Part shown: one piece after another, positions 5,514 to 10,853 of the stretch | Numbering within the stretch: the stretch's first letter is position 1 | Layout of the letters: each line of letters starts with the position of its first letter | Source: Beijerinckiaceae bacterium | GTDB lineage: Bacteria > Pseudomonadota > Alphaproteobacteria > Rhizobiales > Beijerinckiaceae | Length of the DNA: 10,853 bases | NCBI GenBank assembly: GCA_947455285.1 | Contig: CANGOK010000088.1 | Coordinates: forward strand, 1 to 10,853 | Reading direction: 5' to 3' | The notes under the pieces: generated by a model | Database searches by the model: none | Told to the model about the DNA's origin: nothing | The model's input: the letters and a program-made list of their open reading frames with translations, nothing else | Position numbers and translations under genes: made by a program

Positions 5514-7418
5514 ATGAGCAGCAACCGCAAGCCGCCGCAAAAGTCCGAAGCCCCGCAGGAGCCGTTCAAACGGGCTGTGGCGAGCTGCTTGCGGGCCATG
5601 TCCGGGAGCCCGGAGCTCGAAGTGAGCTTCGCCTCGGAACGGCCCTCGCTCGTGGGCGTGGGCGAGACCGCCAAGGCGCGTCTGCCCGAGCCCGCGCGCA
5701 AACTCTCTCCGCGTGAGGCCGCCATCGTGCGCGGCCATGCGGACTCCATGGCGCTGCGCATCGCCTGCCATGACGCCAATGTGCACAAGCGCCTCGCCCC
5801 CAAGGGGCAGGAGGCCCGGACGATTTTCGACGCGGTCGAGCAGGCGCGCGTCGAATCCATCGGCGCCCGCCGCATGGAGGGCGTGGCCGCCAATCTCGGC
5901 GCCATGCTGGAGGATCGCTATCATCGCGGCGCCTATGCCGAAGTGACCGACCGCGCCGATGCGCCACTTGAAGAGGCGGTCGCCCTGATGGTGCGCGAGC
6001 GTCTGAGCGGGCTCAAGATTCCCCCCGCCGGTCAGAAGATCGTCGAGGTCTGGCGCCCGATCATCGAGAGCCGCGCGGGCCGCGAGCTCGATCAGCTCAG
6101 CGATTCCATCGAGAACCAGCGCGCCTTCAGCAAGGTCGTGCATAAATTGCTCGCCTCCCTGGACATGATGGATCAGGAGGCCCTCGACCACGACGACACC
6201 GGCGAGGAAGCCGGCGACGAGGAGCCCAACGACAAGCCGCAGGAGGCTGAAGCCGACGGCGAGCAGAGCGATTCCGGCAGCGCCATGGAAATGGAGAGCG
6301 CCGAGGGAGCCGACGACGACATCGAAGAAGGCGAGATGGATTCCGCCGAAGCCCCCGCAGGCGACTTCCCCGATGATGGGGAAGAGGGCGATGCGGATGA
6401 GGCGTCCGAATCCAAACGCCAGCCGACCACCGCCATTCAGGACATGCGCGGTGACTACAAGGCCTTCACGACCAAGTTCGACGAAATGATCCTCGCCGAG
6501 GACCTGTGCGAGCCTGAAGAGCTTGAGCGCCTCCGCGCCTATCTCGACAAGCAGTTGCAGAATATGTCGAGCATCGTGGCGCGGCTCGCCAATCGCCTGC
6601 AGCGCCGTTTGATGGCCCAGCAGAACCGTTCCTGGGAGTTCGATCTCGAAGAGGGCATGCTCGATCCCGCCCGCCTGTCGCGCGTGATCATCGATCCCCA
6701 GCAGCCGCTCTCCTTCAAGCGCGAGAAGGACACGAACTTCCGCGACACCGTGGTGACGCTGGTTCTCGACAACTCCGGCTCCATGCGCGGGCGACCGATC
6801 ACGGTCGCGGCGAGCTGCGCGGACATTCTCGCCCGTACGCTCGAGCGTTGCGGCGTGAAGGTCGAGATTCTGGGCTTCACGACTCGCGCCTGGAAGGGCG
6901 GCCAGTCACGTGAGGCGTGGTTGCAGTCGGGCAAGCCGGTCAATCCCGGTCGCCTCAACGATCTGCGCCACATCATCTACAAGTCGGCTGACGCCCCGTG
7001 GCGGCGCGCCCGTCGCAACCTCGGGCTGATGATGCGCGAGGGCCTGCTCAAGGAGAACATCGACGGCGAGGCGCTCGATTGGGCGCATCAGCGCCTGCTC
7101 GGCCGTCCCGAGCAGCGTCGCATCCTGATGATGATTTCCGACGGCGCGCCGGTCGACGATTCAACCCTGTCGGTCAATCCCGGCAATTATCTCGAGCGCC
7201 ATCTGCGCCGCGTGATCGAGGAGATCGAGACCCGTTCGCCGGTGGAGCTGATCGCCATCGGCATCGGCCATGACGTGACCCGCTACTATCGCCGCGCCGT
7301 CACCATCGTGGACGCCGAAGAGCTTGGCGGCGCCATGACCGAGAAGCTCGCCGAACTCTTCGACGAGACCCCAGCCGCAGCCCCCTCGCGGGCGCCTCGC
7401 CGCGCAGCTGGAAGGTAA
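5514..7418 (+). CDS. cobT: Cobaltochelatase subunit CobT (MIDAS/VWA protein)
   Basis: The second AAA-type/VWA subunit of CobNST, 634 aa, about the family length. It has an N-terminal helical CobT domain (1-220), then a strongly acidic, low-complexity linker (225-299) rich in Asp, Glu and Ser. The C-terminal half has a von Willebrand A fold with the MIDAS motif DNSGS (Asp419 to Ser423), which binds Mg2+ and contacts the CobS ring and CobN, and later MMISDGAPVDD and the conserved IGIGHDVTRYY. It ends with a short Ala/Pro/Arg tail. Its ATG lies 3 nt after the cobS stop with no good ribosome-binding site, so translation is probably coupled to cobS. CobN, the porphyrin-binding subunit, must be encoded elsewhere. 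All expected motifs are intact. Confidence 0.97.
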   Translation: MSSNRKPPQKSEAPQEPFKRAVASCLRAMSGSPELEVSFASERPSLVGVGETAKARLPEPARKLSPREAAIVRGHADSMALRIACHDANVHKRLAPKGQEARTIFDAVEQARVESIGARRMEGVAANLGAMLEDRYHRGAYAEVTDRADAPLEEAVALMVRERLSGLKIPPAGQKIVEVWRPIIESRAGRELDQLSDSIENQRAFSKVVHKLLASLDMMDQEALDHDDTGEEAGDEEPNDKPQEAEADGEQSDSGSAMEMESAEGADDDIEEGEMDSAEAPAGDFPDDGEEGDADEASESKRQPTTAIQDMRGDYKAFTTKFDEMILAEDLCEPEELERLRAYLDKQLQNMSSIVARLANRLQRRLMAQQNRSWEFDLEEGMLDPARLSRVIIDPQQPLSFKREKDTNFRDTVVTLVLDNSGSMRGRPITVAASCADILARTLERCGVKVEILGFTTRAWKGGQSREAWLQSGKPVNPGRLNDLRHIIYKSADAPWRRARRNLGLMMREGLLKENIDGEALDWAHQRLLGRPEQRRILMMISDGAPVDDSTLSVNPGNYLERHLRRVIEEIETRSPVELIAIGIGHDVTRYYRRAVTIVDAEELGGAMTEKLAELFDETPAAAPSRAPRRAAGR

Positions 7419-7429
7419 CGCTTGCAGCT

Positions 7430-7453
7430 TCTCTCCCCCCTTGCGGGGAGGGA
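7430..7453 (+). terminator. Possible cobT terminator / intergenic palindrome
   Basis: Twelve bases after the cobT stop, TCTCTCCCC (7430-7438) pairs with GGGGAGGGA (7445-7453) around a 6-nt loop, with one G-U pair. Only TTT follows within a few bases, so termination would be weak. Short palindromes of the form CTCCCC...GGGGAG are common between genes in Hyphomicrobiales, so this may be one copy of such a dispersed element. Confidence 0.4.
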
Positions 7454-7476
7454 GCGTTTCGCGTGAGCGTCTGGGC

Positions 7477-7506
7477 AAATAAAAACGGCCCGCCGAAGCG
7501 AGCCGT
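7477..7506 (-). terminator. Intrinsic terminator of rpmB with UUCG tetraloop
   Basis: Read on the minus strand, ACGGCTCGC (7506-7498), TTCG loop, GCGGGCCGT (7493-7485) form a 9-bp stem with one G-U pair, closed by the very stable C(UUCG)G tetraloop. TTTTTATTT follows (7485-7477). It lies 28 nt after the rpmB stop codon. The stem could also stop cobT transcripts arriving from the other side. Confidence 0.88.
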
Positions 7507-7534
7507 TCGAATTCTCTCAATCCAGCAGGATCAA

Positions 7535-7828
7535 TCAGACAGCGGCCGCAGCCTGCTTCTTGACGATCTCGCGCTTGATGACGCGCGCGCCCTGCGACAG
7601 CTCGTCGTCATGGGCCTTCAGCAGGAAGGCGTCGAGGCCGCCGCGATGCTCGACCGAACGGAGGGCCGCAGCCGCCACGCGCAGGCGCACGCCGCGCTGC
7701 AGGGTCTCGGAGATCAGGGTGACGTTGCACAGGTTCGGCAGGAACCGGGTGCGCGTCTTGTGATTGGAATGGCTAACGAGATTGCCGCTCTGGACGGCCT
7801 TGCCGGTCAGCTCGCAACGACGGGACAT
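7535..7828 (-). CDS. rpmB: 50S ribosomal protein L28
   Basis: A 97-aa, basic protein of the large ribosomal subunit near the E site. It begins MSRRCELTGKAVQSGNLVSHSNHKT, the classic L28 start, with the KTRTRFLPNL motif and the central LQRGVRLRVAAAALRSVEHRGGLDAFL segment. The usual zinc-binding CxxC pairs of some L28 proteins are absent apart from Cys5 and Cys34, so this is the zinc-free form. ATG at 7828 is preceded by AGGAAG about 7 nt upstream. It is transcribed alone, between its own promoter (7993-8021) and terminator (7477-7506). Confidence 0.97.
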   Translation of the reverse strand: MSRRCELTGKAVQSGNLVSHSNHKTRTRFLPNLCNVTLISETLQRGVRLRVAAAALRSVEHRGGLDAFLLKAHDDELSQGARVIKREIVKKQAAAAV

Positions 7829-7986
7829 GGCACGCTTCCTTTCGAACTCATCTGCGCGGCCTTGCGGCTGCGTCCGGACATCCGGAGTGACTGACGGGCG
7901 ACGCGAACCGGGGCTTGAAAGCCCTTGATAGAGCCGCGCTGATAAGACGCGCAGGCCCCAACGGATCGACCGCTCGGGTGATTGAT
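7829..7986 (-). promoter_or_regulatory. rpmB: Long structured 5' leader of rpmB
   Basis: From the predicted start of transcription near 7986 to the ATG is about 158 nt, long for a single small ribosomal protein gene. It contains a GGGCT-TTCA-AGCCC hairpin (complement of 7911-7924), a TCCGGA-TG-TCCGGA repeat (7873-7886) and GC-rich pairings near 7935-7955. Several bacterial r-protein genes are autoregulated through leader structures. That role here is inference only. Confidence 0.35.
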
Positions 7987-7992
7987 CGCGGG

Positions 7993-8021
7993 TGTATAGT
8001 AGAGGCGCCGGGGTGCGTCAA
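7993..8021 (-). promoter_or_regulatory. rpmB: Sigma-70-type promoter of rpmB
   Basis: On the minus strand TTGACG (8021-8016), a 17-nt spacer and TATACA (7998-7993) match the housekeeping consensus closely. This is the best promoter in the window and fits a highly expressed ribosomal gene. The divergent DUF3108 gene starts about 130 bp away on the other side. Confidence 0.75.
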
Positions 8022-8148
8022 GCTAAACCACCATCAAGCCGCCGGGAAAGACGTCGCAAGGGAATGCCGCCACGCCATGAAAGCGGCGGATTCCCAAGGC
8101 CATTGTGAAGGGTTAGAAGCGCAGGGGCGCTCCAGACGGTCTGATTCG

Positions 8149-8991
8149 ATGATCAAAAACTCGCATATGCATCGACTTCGGCTCAAGGCTGCGGCGGCTG
8201 TGGCCTTGCTCGCGCCTCTTGCAGCCTTGCCGGGCGACGCCAATGCTGAGGGCTTCAAGGCCCGGTATTCCGTGAAATTGATCGGCCTTGCGCTCGGAAA
8301 CGCCACACTCGAGGGCTCCGTCGAGCCGGACGCCTATCAGATCGACGCCACTGCGAAGCTCGCAGGCATAGCGGCGCTCGTTTCGAGCTCAAGAGGCGCG
8401 GCGAGCGCTTCAGGCCTGATGATGCAGGGCCGCGTCGCGCCCAACGCCTATGCGACGACCTCCGCTAACGCCACCATGACCCGCACCGTGCGCATCGCCA
8501 TGGCGGCCGGCAATGTGAAGGCGTCGGAAATCGCGCCGCCGTTTGAGGAATTGCCGGGCCGCGTGCCCGTGACCGACGCGCACAAGCAGAAGATCATCGA
8601 TCCCCTCAGCGCGCTCATCATGACGATTCCAGATGGCGGTCCCGTCGTCGGTCCTGCCGCCTGCAACCGTTCGCTGCCCATTTACGACGGCTGGGCGCGG
8701 TTCAACGTCAACCTGACCTATGCCGGCGTGCGGCAGGTCAGGGTGAAGGGCTATGAAGGGCCCGTGGCTGTCTGCTCGGCCCGCTATGTCGCTGTCGCCG
8801 GCCATCGCCCGGACCGTGCCGCCACAAAATTCATGGAAGAAAATAAGGAAATGGAAGTCTGGCTCGCGCCCGTGGGCGCCAGCCGCGCCGCGGTCCCCTT
8901 CCGAATCTCCGTCGCCACCATGGTCGGCATGACCGTGATCGAGGCCACCGAGTTCCAGACGAGCCCTTCCGAAAAAACCGCTGCTCGATAG
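8149..8991 (+). CDS. DUF3108 domain-containing exported protein
   Basis: A 280-aa protein of unknown function matching the DUF3108 family by its pattern: the YSVKLIGLALGNATLEG opening, a domain with many beta strands, and the AGHRPDRAA segment. A signal peptide is visible (basic MHRLRLK, hydrophobic AAAAVALLAPLAAL, cleavage after ANA near residue 33), so it should be periplasmic. Two cysteines, Cys172 (AACNRS) and Cys209 (AVCSARY), are the only ones in the mature part and could form a disulfide. The start is uncertain: ATG 8149 and ATG 8167 both give an intact signal peptide, and neither has a strong ribosome-binding site. The frame is open back to 7915, but that stretch covers the rpmB promoter. 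An 11-bp palindrome, CAGAC-G-GTCTG, lies at 8133-8143 just before the start. No function should be assigned. Confidence 0.85.
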   Translation: MIKNSHMHRLRLKAAAAVALLAPLAALPGDANAEGFKARYSVKLIGLALGNATLEGSVEPDAYQIDATAKLAGIAALVSSSRGAASASGLMMQGRVAPNAYATTSANATMTRTVRIAMAAGNVKASEIAPPFEELPGRVPVTDAHKQKIIDPLSALIMTIPDGGPVVGPAACNRSLPIYDGWARFNVNLTYAGVRQVRVKGYEGPVAVCSARYVAVAGHRPDRAATKFMEENKEMEVWLAPVGASRAAVPFRISVATMVGMTVIEATEFQTSPSEKTAAR

Positions 8992-9489
8992 CGCCTATAC
9001 CTGCGCCATAATGGGGCAGGCGCGTTAAGCTTCAGCCGGACCATTCCCCCTTCGGCAGGATCGCCTGCAATCTTTTCTGCCCGCTTGTGGTGGTGCGGGA
9101 AGGGGCGAGCCACCAGATATGGCGGGAACAATTCATGAATCCGGGCCGAAAGGTGATTCGTCGCCGATTCGTTCGGGGTTCGTGCGGAAGGTTAACGGCA
9201 GGCCGCCAAGATTATCTGTTGACAGGAGGGCGTGGCGGAGTCCGTCCGAGAGTCGAAATGATTCTTCATCTTGAGTGTCCAGAGTCCTGCCGATTCACAA
9301 GACTTAGCTATGCTATGGGGAAAGCTTGCCAGATCTTGCGGTGAACAAATCAAGACTCAAAAGGAGTCGCCGATTCGGGCGCGATTCGTTCCCATCCCGT
9401 TCGATAAGTAAACGAAGACTCGACGAACTGTGCCAAATCGGGCAGACGAAAGCTCCATTGCAGGCCATCGCGCGCAAAAGGCGTCACAG
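8992..9489. other. 498-bp gene-free gap before the helicase gene
   Basis: No convincing gene lies here. The first part (8992-9120) has an imperfect hairpin just after the DUF3108 stop (CCTGCGCC-ATAAT-GGGGCAGG, 9000-9020, one mismatch), without a U-run. From about 9121 to 9420 GC content falls to about 53% by count, clearly below the genes, and GANTC sites are dense. TTGACA occurs at 9219-9224 but has no matching -10 box. I see no tRNA and no CtrA full site (TTAA-N7-TTAA). Confidence 0.7.
9137..9421. repeat. Dense cluster of 13 GANTC (CcrM methylation) sites
   Basis: GANTC sites start at 9137, 9155, 9166, 9238, 9250, 9260, 9282, 9292, 9354, 9364, 9372, 9383 and 9417. GANTC is the target of the cell-cycle DNA methyltransferase CcrM found in most Alphaproteobacteria. 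At this base composition about one site is expected in 285 bp. In the rest of the window I count roughly 25 by eye, about one per 420 bp. Many neighbours are 10-12 bp apart. A further site overlaps the helicase start codon (9492). A regulatory or chromosome-structure role is inferred. Confidence 0.75.
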
Positions 9490-10853
9490 ATGAATCTCGC
9501 ATTCCCGGCGCCTGCCCTGCCTCCCTCCGAGCGCCGCAAGGGCGTGACCGCCGTGCTGGGGCCCACGAATACCGGCAAAACCCACATCACCATCGAGCGG
9601 ATGCTGCAGTATCCGACTGGCATGATCGGCCTGCCCCTGCGCCTGCTCGCGCGCGAGGTCTATAACAAGGCGGTTGAGAAGGCGGGCGTTAACGCTGTGG
9701 CGCTCATCACCGGCGAAGAGAAGATCAAGCCGCGCAATCCGCGCTACTGGATTTGCACTGTCGAAGCCATGCCCCGCGACCTCAGTGTGGATTTCGTCGC
9801 GGTCGATGAAATTCAGCTCGCGGCCGATCTTGATCGCGGCCATGTCTTCACCGACCGGCTGCTGAACCGGCGCGGGCGGGAGGAGACCTGGCTGATCGGC
9901 GCCTCAACCATTCAGCCCCTGATCGAAAAACTTCTGCCCGGCGCGCCAATCGTGACGCGGCCGCGCCTGTCCACGCTGACTTTCGCGGGCGAGCGACGCC
10001 TGTCGCGCCTGCCCGAGCGCAGCGCCATCGTCGCTTTCTCGGCCGAAGAGGTCTACGCAATCGCCGAACTGATCCGCCGCCAGCGAGGCGGGGCTGCGGT
10101 GGTTCTGGGCGCCTTGAGCCCGCGCACCCGCAACGCGCAGGTTGCGCTCTATCAGTCGGGCGAGGTCGATTACATCGTCGCCACCGACGCCATCGGCATG
10201 GGCCTCAATCTCGACGTCGACCACATCGCCTTCGCCGGAAACCGCAAATTTGACGGTTGGCAGCACCGGCTGCTGAACAATGGTGAACTGGCGCAGATCG
10301 CGGGCCGGGCAGGCCGCTACATCAAGGACGGCGCCTTCGGCACCACGGGCCGCTGTCCGTCGCTCGATCCTGAAACTGCGCAGGCGATCGAGACCCATCG
10401 ATTCGATCCCCTGATGACCCTGCAGTGGCGAAATTCTTCGCTCGATTTTTCTTCGCTCGAAAGCCTGCAGGCCTCGCTCGAAATGACGCCGACGGAACCG
10501 GGCCTTACCCGCGCCCCGACGGGCATCGACGTTGTGACGCTCGACAACCTTTCACGCGACGCCGACGTCCGGCGTCAGGCCAAGACCAGGGCTGACGTTC
10601 AGCGCCTCTGGGAAGTGTGCCAAATCCCTGATTATCGTAAGGTTTCGCCCGCCGCCCATGCGGATCTCGCGCTCACCCTGTTCCATTTCGTGGTGCGCGC
10701 GGGGCGGGTTCCCGACGACTGGTTCCAGCGTCAGCTGTCCCAGTTCGACCGCACCGACGGGGAGATCGACACCCTCTCCGCGCGCATCGCGCAGGTGCGT
10801 ACTTTCAACTTCATCGCCAATCGTCCCGACTGGCTGCGCGATCCCGAGCATTG
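9490..10853 (+). CDS. Suv3-like ATP-dependent RNA helicase, 3' end cut by window
   Basis: The first 454 residues of a superfamily-2 helicase related to mitochondrial Suv3, which unwinds RNA for degradation. The frame has no stop up to the window end. Motif I GPTNTGKTH is at 24-32, motif II DEIQ at 106-109 (the Suv3 variant of DExH), motif III GAST at 137-140, motif V VATDAIGMG at 230-238 and motif VI QIAGRAGR at 269-276. The later FDRTDGEIDTLSARIAQVRTFNFIANRPDWL block fits the Suv3 C-terminal helical domain. ATG 9490 is chosen because the P-loop begins about 23 residues in and AAGG lies about 9 nt upstream. An upstream in-frame GTG at 9430 is possible but has no good ribosome-binding site. 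In relatives, as I recall, the gene is followed by an S4-domain protein, ferredoxin and CarD genes; none is visible here. Confidence 0.93.
   Translation, partial: MNLAFPAPALPPSERRKGVTAVLGPTNTGKTHITIERMLQYPTGMIGLPLRLLAREVYNKAVEKAGVNAVALITGEEKIKPRNPRYWICTVEAMPRDLSVDFVAVDEIQLAADLDRGHVFTDRLLNRRGREETWLIGASTIQPLIEKLLPGAPIVTRPRLSTLTFAGERRLSRLPERSAIVAFSAEEVYAIAELIRRQRGGAAVVLGALSPRTRNAQVALYQSGEVDYIVATDAIGMGLNLDVDHIAFAGNRKFDGWQHRLLNNGELAQIAGRAGRYIKDGAFGTTGRCPSLDPETAQAIETHRFDPLMTLQWRNSSLDFSSLESLQASLEMTPTEPGLTRAPTGIDVVTLDNLSRDADVRRQAKTRADVQRLWEVCQIPDYRKVSPAAHADLALTLFHFVVRAGRVPDDWFQRQLSQFDRTDGEIDTLSARIAQVRTFNFIANRPDWLRDPEH

Noticed and set aside
4392..6191. A 599-codon open frame on the minus strand opposite cobS and cobT
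   Set aside because: It is antisense to two unmistakable genes and reads as His/Arg/Ala-rich sequence with no recognisable motif. Such frames are usual in GC-rich DNA.
9150..9200. tRNA-like stretch (GTTCGGGGTTCG resembles a T-loop)
   Set aside because: No acceptor stem, D-arm or anticodon arm can be formed around it.
9087..9344. An 85-codon plus-strand frame in the gap before the helicase
   Set aside because: It has no recognisable domain, no good ribosome-binding site, and lies in the low-GC GANTC-rich stretch. Codon use does not look like the neighbours.
9121..9420. Replication origin, suggested by low GC and clustered GANTC sites
   Set aside because: I see no DnaA boxes (TTATCCACA-like), no AT-rich unwinding run, and none of the genes that usually flank an alphaproteobacterial origin.
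1..10853. A new defence, mobile or biosynthetic system
   Set aside because: All genes belong to known core families in a neighbourhood I recall as conserved in the order. There are no nucleases, integrases, toxin-antitoxin pairs, CRISPR repeats or retroelements.

Overview
The window is ordinary chromosomal DNA from a GC-rich alphaproteobacterium, most likely of the order Hyphomicrobiales (Rhizobiales). The evidence is its gene content: cobS and cobT of aerobic cobalamin synthesis next to a J-domain protein and a BolA protein, rpmB, a DUF3108 protein and a Suv3-like helicase. I recall this neighbourhood as common in that order. Codon use and GC content look uniform. I see no insertion sequence, phage gene, CRISPR array, tRNA or rRNA.

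Layout, left to right. (1) The 3' part of an acyl-CoA synthetase of the AMP-forming family (+) enters from the left edge and ends at base 870. (2) A leftward block of three genes: bolA-like (3730-3440), a D-alanyl-D-alanine carboxypeptidase (3283-2066) and a COG0523/CobW-type GTPase with a long histidine tract (2052-871). The last two are 13 nt apart and probably co-transcribed. The GTPase ends directly against the acyl-CoA synthetase stop codon. (3) A rightward block divergent from bolA: J-domain protein (3817-4419), cobS (4521-5510) and cobT (5514-7418). CobS and CobT are the AAA+ and MIDAS subunits that work with CobN to insert cobalt into hydrogenobyrinate a,c-diamide; cobN is not in the window. 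(4) rpmB (ribosomal protein L28) on the minus strand, with a clear promoter, a structured leader of about 160 nt and a textbook terminator. (5) A DUF3108 exported protein (+). (6) A gene-free gap of 498 bp. (7) The start of a Suv3-like RNA helicase (+), which runs off the right edge.

No gene set here looks like a new defence, mobile or biosynthetic system. The most striking thing is non-coding: in the gap before the helicase, 13 GANTC sites (the CcrM methylation sequence) lie within 285 bp where about one is expected. Ten of the 13 fall on the same face of the helix if the period is 10.5 bp. Smaller points are a predicted leaderless mRNA for the J-domain protein, a palindrome over the putative promoter of the carboxypeptidase-GTPase pair, and the structured rpmB leader.
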